Below, piece after piece: positions 8,260-17,037 of a stretch of DNA of 64,000 nt (position 1 is its first letter; each line of letters begins with the position of its first letter). The notes below the pieces were generated by a model. It made no database searches, was not told the origin of the DNA, and saw nothing but the letters and a program-made list of their open reading frames with translations. The position numbers were made by a program, and so were the translations under genes. Source of the DNA: Stenotrophomonas sp. BIGb0135 (GTDB lineage: Bacteria; Pseudomonadota; Gammaproteobacteria; Xanthomonadales; Xanthomonadaceae); contig NZ_JANUDX010000014.1 of NCBI RefSeq assembly GCF_024810105.1, positions 32,450 to 96,449 of the forward strand. The letters run 5' to 3'.

Positions 8260-9252
8260 ATGAAAATGCGTACGCTTGGACAAGGCCTCGAGGTCTCCGC
8301 CCTCGGCCTGGGCTGCATGGGCATGAGCTCGGGCTACGGCCCGGCCGCGAACAGGCAGGAGATGATCGGGCTGATCCGCGCGGCGGTGGAGCGCGGCATC
8401 ACGCACTTCGACACCGCCGAGGCTTACGGCCCGTTCGCCAACGAAGCGTTGGTGGGCGAGGCGCTTGCGCCGGTGCGCGACCAGGTGGTGATTGCCACCA
8501 AGTTCGGGTTCGATATCGACCCGGCCACCGGGACGCGCGGGCCGGGCACCAACAGCCAGCCGGCGCACATCAAGGCGGCGGTGGAGGCCAGCCTCAAGCG
8601 CCTGCGCACGGAACGTATCGATCTGCTGTACCAGCACCGGGTTGATCCGGCCGTGCCGATTGAAGACGTGGCCGGTGCGGTGAAGGATCTCATCGCGGAA
8701 GGAAAGGTGGGCCACTTCGGGCTGTCGGAGGCGGGGCTGCAGACCATCCGCAGGGCGCACGCAGTGCAGCCGCTTGCCGCCGTGCAGAGCGAGTACTCGC
8801 TGTTCTGGCGCGAGCCGGAGATTACGTTGCTGCCGCTGCTGGAGGAACTGTGCATCGGCTTCGTGCCATTCAGTCCGCTGGGCGCAGGTTTCCTGACAGG
8901 CAAGATCGACGAGCACACGCAGTTCGATGCAAGCGACTTCCGCAACGTCGTGCCGCGCTTCTCTGCTGACGCACGCCGGGCCAACATGGCGCTCGTGGAG
9001 GTGGTCAGGACCGTGGCAACCGGGAAGGGAGCGACGCCAGCACAGGTTGCGCTGGCATGGCTGCTGGCCCGGAAGCCCTGGATTTCGCCGATTCCGGGCA
9101 CGACCAAGCTGCATCGTCTCGATGAGAACCTGGGGGCCATCGATCTGGTGCTGGATGGAGGCGACCTTGAACGCATCGACAGCGAGCTCGCGCAGGTGCG
9201 CGTGCAGGGTGAGCGACTGCCGGAGGCGGCATTGGCCATGACCGGCAAGTAG
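8260..9252 (+). CDS. Aldo/keto reductase, cytoplasmic
   Basis: The 330-residue protein lacks a leader and starts directly with the barrel (MKMRTLGQGLEVSALGLGCM). The catalytic residues are visible in FDTAEAYG (Asp, Tyr), IATKFGF (Lys) and LYQHRVDP (His); the C-terminal PIPGTTKLHRLDENLGA loop binds NADPH. It belongs to the YhdN/AKR11-13-like group acting on small aldehydes and ketones; the substrate is unknown. GAGGA precedes the ATG. Close similarity to the Tat-exported reductase at 5539 suggests duplication followed by retargeting of one copy. Confidence 0.88.
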   Translation: MKMRTLGQGLEVSALGLGCMGMSSGYGPAANRQEMIGLIRAAVERGITHFDTAEAYGPFANEALVGEALAPVRDQVVIATKFGFDIDPATGTRGPGTNSQPAHIKAAVEASLKRLRTERIDLLYQHRVDPAVPIEDVAGAVKDLIAEGKVGHFGLSEAGLQTIRRAHAVQPLAAVQSEYSLFWREPEITLLPLLEELCIGFVPFSPLGAGFLTGKIDEHTQFDASDFRNVVPRFSADARRANMALVEVVRTVATGKGATPAQVALAWLLARKPWISPIPGTTKLHRLDENLGAIDLVLDGGDLERIDSELAQVRVQGERLPEAALAMTGK

Positions 9253-9355
9253 ATGCCGCCGAGCAAGTAGGGCGTCTGTCCGGCTGCCGAGGGCGCGCAT
9301 GCCGAACCTGCGGCGGTGGGCCGGAAGCGCTGCCGGGCAGGAGCGACCTTCATAG

Positions 9356-9703
9356 GTGGCCCGATCAGGCGGCTTCCGTGAAGCGGCCCGCGCGGCCGAT
9401 CTCAGCGCATCCAACCTGAGCGAGGCGGTCAAGCGCATCGAGGCCCAGTTGGGCGTGAAGCTGCTCAATCGCACCACCCGCAGCGTGGGCCTCACCGACG
9501 CGGCCAAAGTGCTGCTGGCGGGGGTGGAGCCGGCCCTGAGGGAGCTGGATACCGCGACCGAGGCGATCAGTGCGTTCCGGAGTACGCCGACCCGCACGCT
9601 GCGGCTGAACGTGCCGGTCAGCGCGGCACGGCTGGTGTTGCCGCGGATTCTGCCGCCACCGCTGCGCGCCTTCATCGATTTCATCAAGGCAGCGCCGGGC
9701 TGA
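9356..9703 (+). pseudogene. Remnant of a LysR-family regulator, 5'-truncated with an internal deletion
   Basis: The frame opens at a GTG directly after an in-frame TAG and reads the LysR helix-turn-helix (GGFREAARAADLSASNLSEAV, split by no gap) without the usual first 15 or so residues. It continues to about residue 98 (AARLVLPRILP) and then passes straight into PPLRAFIDFIK, which in LysR proteins is the extreme C-terminus. Roughly 180 residues of the effector domain are therefore missing, in frame. A functional protein is unlikely, though a DNA-binding fragment could be made. Confidence 0.75.
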
Positions 9704-9730
9704 GCGCGAGGGACCGGTCGGCGGCCAGGC

Positions 9731-10885
9731 TCAGCGGCAGGTAGTGGTGCTGCGATTGACCAGGTCCGCGCTGGCCGGTGCGAACTGGAACACGCTGGTC
9801 ATCGCCTCGCCCGATGTCTCCGGTGGCGACCTGCCCAGGAGCAGCAGCGTGCCACCTGGCTGCGACACGATGCTGGTCGGCTGCCGGTGCGCGGGTGCAT
9901 AGCGCGGGTAGGTCGATGCCGGCTGCGTGCGGTAGCGCTGTTCGAGGGCAGCCTGCAGTGCTCCATGGGTGTCGTCGCGGTAGGCGGTCATGAACATCAT
10001 CGAGACCGGTGCGCCAGTCGCCTCCAGCGTCATCAGGCTGGCGAAGGTCATGGGCTGTCCGCCGATCGTGCAGATGCCGTCGCGCCGCATGATCATCGAG
10101 GCGGTCGTGGCAGGTTTGCAGGTGTCGCTTGGCATCTTCTCTTCCACGTCCCGTGGCAGCGCGCCGAACGCGGCAACGGCCTGCGCGCCGGCAAGCTCGG
10201 CATCGAGCGGGCACTCGGACAGCGTCGGGGCAGCCACCGCGGCGACGGTGCCGGTGCCGGTTCCCGTTCCGGCGGTATCGGCCGTTTCATCGGTGCTGGG
10301 GGTGCCGGGCACCAGGGAGTCCAGGAACTGCATCCCCATCTTCCTGGCGCTGCTGCAGCGCGCCGGCGCTGCCTCGACGGTCATCAGGATGTTGTCCCGG
10401 GTGCCGTGCACGATGCGGACCAGCGTACAGGTGCTGCCGGTGTCGAGCTGGCGGGTGATGGTGGGGTGGTCCCGATACGGCGCCCGGTCCAGCGAGGCGC
10501 CAGGCAATGCGCCGGCCGCCGCGAAGCTTTCGAAGTAGGTGCCGGCGAGCGCTGCATCGCGGTATTGGACACGGGTGGCGCCAAACTTCACGCCATCGCC
10601 CGCGCAGCCGAGCACATCCGCCCGGACCACATCCCCCGACCCGGGCGTGGCGGTCAGATCGTTGAAGCGGCACGGCAGCCGCACCGAGAAGCTGCCGCCG
10701 CTGGAGGTCGCCTCCAGCCAGCCGTCCGGGCCGGGCGTGCCAGCACCGCTGCGATGCATCTTGATCTTCTCGGCGGCCGTGGCGCTGCCGGCGCAGGCGA
10801 CCGCGATGAGGCCGAGCAGGGCCGCAGCCCGTGCGGCACGGCGGCGGGGCGTGACCGGGGCTGGCATCGGGGGGACGTGTGTCAT
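9731..10885 (-). CDS. Exported hypothetical protein
   Basis: I do not recognise this protein. From the chosen ATG it is about 384 residues with an Arg-rich n-region, a hydrophobic segment (ALLGLIAVACAGSATAA) and a probable signal-peptidase site. Two similar halves can be made out, each with paired cysteines, joined by a Gly/Thr-rich linker (TAGTGTGTGT) about two-fifths of the way along. Upstream ATGs at 10897 and 10963 are possible; 10885 was preferred for its AGGA at 11 bases and because it keeps the signal peptide short. It is divergent from the dikinase gene at 11033. Confidence 0.6.
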   Translation of the reverse strand: MTHVPPMPAPVTPRRRAARAAALLGLIAVACAGSATAAEKIKMHRSGAGTPGPDGWLEATSSGGSFSVRLPCRFNDLTATPGSGDVVRADVLGCAGDGVKFGATRVQYRDAALAGTYFESFAAAGALPGASLDRAPYRDHPTITRQLDTGSTCTLVRIVHGTRDNILMTVEAAPARCSSARKMGMQFLDSLVPGTPSTDETADTAGTGTGTGTVAAVAAPTLSECPLDAELAGAQAVAAFGALPRDVEEKMPSDTCKPATTASMIMRRDGICTIGGQPMTFASLMTLEATGAPVSMMFMTAYRDDTHGALQAALEQRYRTQPASTYPRYAPAHRQPTSIVSQPGGTLLLLGRSPPETSGEAMTSVFQFAPASADLVNRSTTTCR

Positions 10886-11032
10886 CGGTGAAGTCATCCT
10901 GACGTGATCGAGGTGGGGCGAAGCAAGGCGGGAGACGATAGCGTGGCCCGGCCTGCGCCTCAATCGGTCGCGCCGTCCACGACTGGCGTGACTGGCTTAT
11001 GATCGCCCCACTTCAACTCCCGCACCGGCATC

Positions 11033-13021
11033 ATGGACCGATCCCGTACGCACCTTGCCGGCCTGGCGTCGCCGCGGGCATGGATGGCGATGCTCTTGCT
11101 GCTGTGCTGCGTCGTACCCGCGCTGGCGCAGACCGCGCGCAAGCCGTCGCCCTACGAACATCGCCAGGGCAGTGACGCGGCTCCCGCGCAGCCGAGCGAG
11201 GGGCCGGACTATCTCTCGCGCCTCGACAGCCGCGCGCAGTTCATGCAGCTGGCCCGGGTCTACAACGCCGGTACCGCGCTGGAGATGCCGCACCTGATCT
11301 TCGTGATCGACCGGCAGGATGCCGCGCGGATCTACTACATCAACACGCCGCGGTTCGCGCTGCACGAGCAGTTCGTGCGCCGCCAGCGGCTGGTGCGCAG
11401 CCTGGACAAGGCCACGCTCAACGCGCAGTACCGCGACCCGCAGCGGCGTTTCCTGTTTGGCACGCTCAGCTGGCAGCGCGACCTGCCGGGGTACACCTAC
11501 GAGTTCTGGGAGGGCGACGTGCTGAGCGCGGCCCTGCTGCGGCAGACCGATGCGGTGGTACGCGCGTCGTTCCGCGAGCCGATCCGGTTCAAGACCAACT
11601 CCACCCAGCACGAACAGGTGGCCAGCGCCGTGGGGCTGGCCCACGTGAGCCAGGAGGCGCTGCTGCGCGAGCAGCGTTTCCTGCCACTGAACACCGGTCG
11701 TGCCGAGGGGCGGCTGCGCATCGTGCGCTCGGAGGCGCAGCTGCGCACGCTGTCGCCGCGCGACATCCCGGTACTGGACGAGGTGCCCATCGCGCTGGCG
11801 CCGGTGGCCGGCCTGGTGACGCAGCGCCCGTCCACCCTGCTGTCGCACGTGAACCTGCTCGCCAAGGGCTGGGGCATTCCCAACGTGTATATCCGCGACG
11901 CGCAGGATGCCCTGCGCCAGTACGACGGACGCTGGGTGGCACTGGAGGTCACCCACAACGACTACCGGGTGACGCCGCTGACGCGCCCGGCCAGGACCCC
12001 ATCCGCCACGGCCCACCGCCCGGTGGCGGCCAACCTGCCGCGCCCGGACCTGAGCGTGGTCGCGCTGAAGCCGCTGGCCGCCCTGCGCGCGCGCGACAGC
12101 AGCCACTGCGGCGTCAAGGCGGCCAACCTCGGCACGCTCAAGGCCGTGCTGCCGCCGGCCGCGCGCGTGCCGGATGGGTTCTGCGTACCGTTCTCGCACT
12201 ACCAGGCGATGGTGCAGCGCCTGCAGGTGGCCGAGCGCCTGCGCGAGCTGCAGCGCCGGCCGGGCTTCAACACCGACCCGGACGTGCGGCGTGCCGCCCT
12301 GGCGGCATTGCGCACCGAGATCGCCACCGCCGTGCCCGATCCCGCCTTCGTGCGCACGCTGGAGGGCCAATGGCGCGGCCAGCTGCAGGGTGGGGCGGTG
12401 TTCGTGCGCAGTTCGTCCAATTCCGAGGACCTGCCCGGCTTCAGCGGTGCCGGGCTGTACACCACCGTGCCCAACGTGACCCGCGCCGAGGCCGTGGCCA
12501 AGGCCGTGCAGACGGTGTGGGCGTCGGTCTACAACTTCGAGGCGTACGAAGCACGCGCCGCGGCAGGCTTGCGCCAGGATGCGGTGGCCATGGCGGTGCT
12601 GGTGCAACGGGCTGCGCCGTCGGACAGCTCGGGCGTGATGATCACCCGCGATCCCTTCGACGCGGGCCGCCGCCACATCACCTACATCTCGGCCAAGCGC
12701 GGGCTTGGCATCCGCGTGGTGGAGGGCAAGCGCCAGGCCGAGCAGGTGATGTACTCGGCCTGGTCCAAGGCGGTGCAGGTGCTGAGCCGCTCGGCCGAAG
12801 ACACCCAGCTGGTGGCCAGCGCCGCTGGTGGGGTGCGCGAGGTGCCCATCACCGGCTCCCGCCAGGTACTCACCGATGCGCTGATCGCGCGCCTGGCCAA
12901 GGTGGGCGCCGCCACCAAGCAGGCGCTGGGCGGCGTGGACCAGGACATCGAGTGGGCCGTGGTCGGCGATGAGGTGCTGATACTGCAGTCGCGGCCGTAC
13001 GTGGACCGGAGTACGCGATAG
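11033..13021 (+). CDS. Exported dikinase-like protein with phosphohistidine and PPDK-type ATP-binding domains
   Basis: The 662-residue protein has a clear signal peptide (residues 1-33, ending ALA-Q). Residues 265-300 contain TLLSHVNLLAKGWGIP, the mobile phosphohistidine-domain motif with His at about residue 272. The pyruvate-phosphate-dikinase ATP-grasp domain follows (about 355-660), recognised from GVKAANLGTL, VRSSSNSEDLPGFSGAG (Arg about 459) and the terminal DIEW...ILQSRPY. In PEP synthase the ATP-grasp comes first; here the order is that of glucan water dikinases, and no C-terminal PEP barrel is present. The role is unknown. An ATP-using kinase outside the cytoplasm would be unusual. 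Confidence 0.75.
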   Translation: MDRSRTHLAGLASPRAWMAMLLLLCCVVPALAQTARKPSPYEHRQGSDAAPAQPSEGPDYLSRLDSRAQFMQLARVYNAGTALEMPHLIFVIDRQDAARIYYINTPRFALHEQFVRRQRLVRSLDKATLNAQYRDPQRRFLFGTLSWQRDLPGYTYEFWEGDVLSAALLRQTDAVVRASFREPIRFKTNSTQHEQVASAVGLAHVSQEALLREQRFLPLNTGRAEGRLRIVRSEAQLRTLSPRDIPVLDEVPIALAPVAGLVTQRPSTLLSHVNLLAKGWGIPNVYIRDAQDALRQYDGRWVALEVTHNDYRVTPLTRPARTPSATAHRPVAANLPRPDLSVVALKPLAALRARDSSHCGVKAANLGTLKAVLPPAARVPDGFCVPFSHYQAMVQRLQVAERLRELQRRPGFNTDPDVRRAALAALRTEIATAVPDPAFVRTLEGQWRGQLQGGAVFVRSSSNSEDLPGFSGAGLYTTVPNVTRAEAVAKAVQTVWASVYNFEAYEARAAAGLRQDAVAMAVLVQRAAPSDSSGVMITRDPFDAGRRHITYISAKRGLGIRVVEGKRQAEQVMYSAWSKAVQVLSRSAEDTQLVASAAGGVREVPITGSRQVLTDALIARLAKVGAATKQALGGVDQDIEWAVVGDEVLILQSRPYVDRSTR

Positions 13022-13662
13022 CGGCGAGAACGTCTCGGGGGTCCATTCGATCCGTGACACGCACAGGGCAACGGAAGGCTGATCCTGGTTCAACGCATGG
13101 GCCGGCACCCTGTCTGCAGACCCACGTGTTTCCCCGCAGGGTATCCAGCTGTACCGCGTGCTGGCAGTCGCAGGCCGGCTCGCGCTGGCGTCGGTCACGG
13201 CGTTGCCGTGGCCACGGGTGACGCACGCCCTGCCGGAGCGCGCCGAACGCGCCGCGTTCCAGGCGGCCGACGATGCGCTCCAGGCCGGGCTCGTGCGGAC
13301 CTGCCTTGGGCATGGACCAGACCGGCCGGAACGGACGCTTCGGGGCCACGCGATGCAACCGATGGTGTTCTTGGATACCACGTCGTCGCCGCTATGCGCG
13401 CTCGACCAGCCAGCGCCCTGCGATGCGAACGCGCTCCTGGCCGCGGACCGGGAGACGCCGTTGCCATTGCAGCGTCTGCTTGATCGCATCACCGACAGCG
13501 GACCTGCAACCGCGCCCCGCGCATCTCGGGTGTGTCAGTGATCGGTGCGCACGAGCAGGCGAGGTTTGCCGACGCGTGCGCAGCGACGTCAAGCAAACCG
13601 ATGGCGCGCTGCCGGCGGTGTTGCCCGCGTTCCAGCCCCTGCACGACAGATGGACGATGCCC
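13022..13662. other. Intergenic stretch without a supported gene
   Basis: About 640 bp. One reading frame of 127 codons (13158-13541, + strand, GTG start) has coding-like third positions but no recognised domain and no good ribosome-binding site. Other frames on both strands are equally open because of the high G+C content. I would not annotate a gene here. Confidence 0.4.
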
Positions 13663-14574
13663 TCAGGAGGGGACGTCGGCCAGCATGTAGCGCGCCAGCT
13701 CTTCCGGGTGACCCAGCGGAAATGCCGCCTTGAGGACGTCGAGGAATGCGGTGACGCGTGCGCTCAACAGGCGACGCGATGGATACAGCGCCCAGATCTC
13801 GATCGGCGGCGTCTTCGCGTCGCCCCATCGCGCCAGCACGCCGGCCTCCAGGTCGTTGGCGACCAGCGAAAGCGGCAGCAGTGCCGCGCCAACGCCCGTG
13901 CGCACCGCATCGCGGATCATGATCAACGAGCCCAGCCGCAGGATCGGGTCAATCTGCACTTGCCAATCGCCGGCGTCGTTTGTCAGTTGCCAGGCGGACT
14001 CGCTGGCGGAGGCGCGCGCGACCACCGGCACGACCTCGCCCGGCGAAGGGCGGCGCAGCCGCGGGCTGGCCACCGCGACCAGCCGATCGCGGATCAACAC
14101 CCGGCCGATCAGGGTGTCGTCCGGGTCCGGGTTGACCCGGATCACCAGGTCGTAGCCTTCCTCCACCATGTCCACCGGGCGGTCTTCGGTGGTGATGTCG
14201 AGGCGGATGGCGGGATGACGCAGGGTGAATTCGGCGGCGAGTTTCCCCAGCGCCATCTGCGAGAACAACAGGGGAGCGCTGACCCGCAGCTTGCCCGTGG
14301 GCGACAGCCCGCCGGAAGCGATCGCGGTGGCGGCGTCGCCGAGTTCGGCCAGCAGGCCCTCGGTCCGTTCGAACAGCGCCCGCCCTTCCTGGGTCAGCTT
14401 GAGGACGTGGGTGCCGCGCTCGAACAGACGCACGCCCAGATCGCGCTCCAGCTCGGCGACGCGCCGGGACAGGGTGGCCTTGGGCCGATCGGCGGCCCGT
14501 GCCGCACGCCCGATACCGCCATGCCGGGCCACGAGGGTGAAGTCAGCCAGGGCGAGCAGGTCCATGTGTTCCAC
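13663..14574 (-). CDS. LysR-family transcriptional regulator
   Basis: The 303-residue protein has an N-terminal helix-turn-helix (GGIGRAARAADRPKATLSRR, about residues 19-38) and a full effector-binding domain. It belongs to the group of LysR proteins that sit divergently from an oxidoreductase: the NmrA-like gene at 14664 starts about 90 bp away on the other strand. It likely regulates that gene and itself. The exact start could be the first or fourth codon (both Met). Confidence 0.9.
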   Translation of the reverse strand: MEHMDLLALADFTLVARHGGIGRAARAADRPKATLSRRVAELERDLGVRLFERGTHVLKLTQEGRALFERTEGLLAELGDAATAIASGGLSPTGKLRVSAPLLFSQMALGKLAAEFTLRHPAIRLDITTEDRPVDMVEEGYDLVIRVNPDPDDTLIGRVLIRDRLVAVASPRLRRPSPGEVVPVVARASASESAWQLTNDAGDWQVQIDPILRLGSLIMIRDAVRTGVGAALLPLSLVANDLEAGVLARWGDAKTPPIEIWALYPSRRLLSARVTAFLDVLKAAFPLGHPEELARYMLADVPS

Positions 14575-14663
14575 CAGTGAGACGGGTGGTCCAAATATAC
14601 GGGCTATCGGCCCGAAGGTGGATCAACAACCATGAGGCCTCCCAACCCTGCAGGAGCAACACC

Positions 14664-15533
14664 ATGACCATTCTCGTTACCGGCGCCACCGGCACCGTCG
14701 GCCGTCACGTGATCCATCACCTCATCGCGCGGGGCGCGACGGTGCGCGCCCTGGTCCGTCATCCGGACACGGCGCAGCTGCCCGACGCAGTGGAGCGGGT
14801 GCAGGGCGACCTGCTTGACGTCGATGCGCTGCGCGAGGCGTTCAAGGGCGTGTCGACGCTGTTCCTGCTCAATGCGGTGGTGGCCGATGAGTTCACCCAG
14901 GCGCTCATCACGCTTAACGTGGCGCGCGACGCCGGCGTGCAGCGGGTGGTGTACCTGTCGGTGATCCACGCCGACCGCTACGTGAACGTGCCGCATTTCG
15001 CCGGCAAGTTCGGGGTGGAACGCATGCTCGAGCAGATGGGCTTCAGTGCCACGGTCCTGCGCCCGGCCTACTTCATGGACAACGACCTGACCATCAAGGA
15101 CGTCGTGCTGGGCTACGGGGTGTATCCGATGCCGGTGGGCAGCAAGGGGTTGGCGATGATCGACGCAGCTGACATCGGCGAGATCGCGGCGCTTGAGCTG
15201 CTGTCACGCGACCAGGCGCTGCACGACAGCGCGCTGACCCGCATCAACCTGGTCGGCCCGGATACGCTCACCGGGGTGGATATCGCTGGCATCTGGTCGG
15301 GGGTGCTGGGGCGCCCGATCGCGTACGGTGGCGATGACACGGCGCCGTTCGAGCAGAACCTGCGCCGGTTCATGCCGGCCTGGATGGCCTACGACATGCG
15401 GCAGATGGCCGAGCGCTTCCTGAGTGACGGCATGCTGCCCGAGGCGGGCGACGTGGCGCGGCTGACCCGGCGGCTGGGCCGCCCGTTGCGCAGCTACCGT
15501 GACTTCGCCACGGCGGTGGCGGCAACGGCCTGA
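14664..15533 (+). CDS. NmrA-like / SDR-family NAD(P)-binding protein
   Basis: The 289-residue protein opens with the dinucleotide-binding loop VTGATGTVGRHV and continues as an atypical short-chain dehydrogenase of the NmrA/NAD(P)H-azoreductase group. Typical features are ALVRHPD after strand two, GDLLD and the conserved LRPAYFMDN segment. Such proteins sense redox state or reduce quinones. The ATG at 14664 is chosen because AGGAG lies eight bases before it, although the frame is open further upstream. It is divergent from the LysR gene at 13663-14574, its probable regulator. Confidence 0.85.
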   Translation: MTILVTGATGTVGRHVIHHLIARGATVRALVRHPDTAQLPDAVERVQGDLLDVDALREAFKGVSTLFLLNAVVADEFTQALITLNVARDAGVQRVVYLSVIHADRYVNVPHFAGKFGVERMLEQMGFSATVLRPAYFMDNDLTIKDVVLGYGVYPMPVGSKGLAMIDAADIGEIAALELLSRDQALHDSALTRINLVGPDTLTGVDIAGIWSGVLGRPIAYGGDDTAPFEQNLRRFMPAWMAYDMRQMAERFLSDGMLPEAGDVARLTRRLGRPLRSYRDFATAVAATA

Positions 15534-15554
15534 CCGGCGCGTCGCCCGCGCGCC

Positions 15555-15719
15555 TCAGCCCTTCGGCGGACGCTCGTAGTCCTCGGGCGTGGCGGTATGT
15601 TCGGCCTCGGGCATGTCCTTGTCCTTCCACCTCGCCTCGTCATTGCGAAGTTTGTCGGGCGTGTGGGCCTTGTCCTGGTCGTCGACGTCGGCGCCGGGAT
15701 TGAGGGGAAGGTTGGTCAT
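15555..15719 (-). CDS. Small hydrophilic hypothetical protein
   Basis: A 54-residue, highly charged protein (starting MTNLPLNPGADVDDQD) with no cysteine or membrane segment. It is rich in Asp, Glu, Lys and Pro and looks largely disordered. An alternative ATG lies 12 bases upstream (15731). Small proteins of this kind occur in xanthomonads, sometimes stress-associated, but I do not recognise a family. It ends 20 bases beyond the NmrA-like gene, facing it. Confidence 0.5.
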   Translation of the reverse strand: MTNLPLNPGADVDDQDKAHTPDKLRNDEARWKDKDMPEAEHTATPEDYERPPKG

Positions 15720-15842
15720 GGCAGTGTCCATCGAGAGGCGTCCAGGCCACGTTGCGCGCCTCTCGGTGAGCACCGTGTCTGGGCTGGCTGCACATTCCCA
15801 GCACATGGCGGTCACCGCAGGGGGACGCCCTCACCGGTATGT

Positions 15843-15870
15843 GTAGGTCCTACGTTATGCAAGGACCTAC
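15843..15870 (+). promoter_or_regulatory. Nine-bp inverted repeat masking the ribosome-binding site of the 15873 gene
   Basis: GTAGGTCCT (15843-15851) and AGGACCTAC (15862-15870) are perfect complements separated by ten bases. The AAGGA that serves as Shine-Dalgarno for the ATG at 15873 lies inside the second arm. The element could be an RNA hairpin that limits translation or a DNA operator for a dimeric regulator. Both readings are inferences from the symmetry. Confidence 0.55.
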
Positions 15871-15872
15871 CG

Positions 15873-17036
15873 ATGCGCGCACTGACTTACCACGGCAGCA
15901 AGGACGTACGGGTGGACACCGTTCCGGACCCCACGCTGGCCGCGCCGGACGACCTGATCCTGCGCGTGACCGCGACCGCCATCTGCGGCTCGGACCTGCA
16001 TCTGTACCGCGGCAAGATTCCCGATCTGCATACCGGCGATGTGCTCGGCCATGAATTCATGGGCGTGGTGGAGGAGGTGGGCAGCGGCGTGACCGACCTG
16101 CGCCCCGGTGATCGCGTGGTGGTGCCGTTCGTGATTGCCTGCGGCGAGTGCTTCCACTGCAAGTTGGCTGAACACGCGGCATGCGAGACCACCAACACCG
16201 GCAAGGGCGCGGCGCTGAACCAGAAGGGCATCCGCCCGCCGGCGGCGCTGTTCGGCTACAGCCATCTGTATGGCGGCGTGTCCGGCGGACAGGCCGAGTA
16301 CGTGCGCGTGCCCAAGGCCAACGTGGGGCCGTTGCGCGTCCCCGATGCGCTGCCGGACGAGCAGGTGCTGTTCCTGTCCGACATTCTGCCCACCGGCTAC
16401 CAGGCCGCGATCAATGCCGGCATCAAGCCCGGGGCCACGGTGGCGATCTTCGGCGCCGGACCGGTCGGATTGATGGCGGCGGCGTGCTGCCGCCTGCTGG
16501 GCGCCGAGACCATTTTCATGGTCGACCATCTCGCGTACCGGCTGGCGTTCGCGGCACAGACCTATGGCGTCACCCCGGTGGACTTCAGCAAGATCGAAGA
16601 CCCGGCGCAGTACATCATCACCCAGACCAACGGGCGCGGCGTGGATGCCTCGATCGAGGCGGTAGGCTTTGAAGCCGAGGGCAGCGCGCTGGAGTCGGCG
16701 CTGACCACGCTGAAGGTGGAAGGCAGCAGCGGGGTGGCGATCCGCCAGTGCATCGCCGCGACCCGGCGCTGCGGCACGGTGAGCATTCCCGGCGTGTATG
16801 CCGGTTACCTGCACGGCTTCCTGCTCGGCGATGCGTTCGACAAGGGCCTCACCTTCAAGATGGGCCAGACCCACGTGCAGGGCCTGATGCCCGAGTTGCT
16901 GGATTACATCGGCGAAGGCGCGCTGGACCCGGGCGTGATCATCACCCATCGCCTGTCGCTGGAAGACGCCGTGCGCGGCTATGAGATCTTCGATCGCAAG
17001 GAGGAGGATTGCCGCAAGGTGATCCTCACGCCCTGA
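15873..17036 (+). CDS. Zinc-dependent alcohol dehydrogenase (formaldehyde-dehydrogenase-like)
   Basis: The 387-residue medium-chain dehydrogenase has the catalytic-zinc motifs CGSDLHLY and GHEFMGVVEEVG. The structural-zinc cysteines are in CGECFHCKLAEHAAC (C-x2-C-x2-C-x7-C), and the Rossmann loop is GAGPVGLMAA. It resembles glutathione-independent formaldehyde dehydrogenases and threonine-dehydrogenase-like enzymes. The frame is open far upstream, but the ATG at 15873 with AAGGA seven bases before it gives the family's N-terminus. It leads a five-gene series; the next ATG is one base after its stop. Confidence 0.85.
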   Translation: MRALTYHGSKDVRVDTVPDPTLAAPDDLILRVTATAICGSDLHLYRGKIPDLHTGDVLGHEFMGVVEEVGSGVTDLRPGDRVVVPFVIACGECFHCKLAEHAACETTNTGKGAALNQKGIRPPAALFGYSHLYGGVSGGQAEYVRVPKANVGPLRVPDALPDEQVLFLSDILPTGYQAAINAGIKPGATVAIFGAGPVGLMAAACCRLLGAETIFMVDHLAYRLAFAAQTYGVTPVDFSKIEDPAQYIITQTNGRGVDASIEAVGFEAEGSALESALTTLKVEGSSGVAIRQCIAATRRCGTVSIPGVYAGYLHGFLLGDAFDKGLTFKMGQTHVQGLMPELLDYIGEGALDPGVIITHRLSLEDAVRGYEIFDRKEEDCRKVILTP

Positions 17037-17037
17037 C

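Noticed and set aside
9236..9687. Long minus-strand frames covering the aldo/keto reductase and LysR remnant
   Set aside because: They are antisense to recognised protein sequence and contain none of their own.
10997..13492. 831-codon minus-strand frame antisense to the dikinase
   Set aside because: It is rich in Arg, His and Ala as usual for antisense frames in high-G+C genomes; the sense frame has signal peptide and catalytic motifs.
13158..13541. 127-codon frame after the dikinase gene
   Set aside because: Third positions look coding but there is no domain, no good start signal and no conserved feature; kept only as a note.
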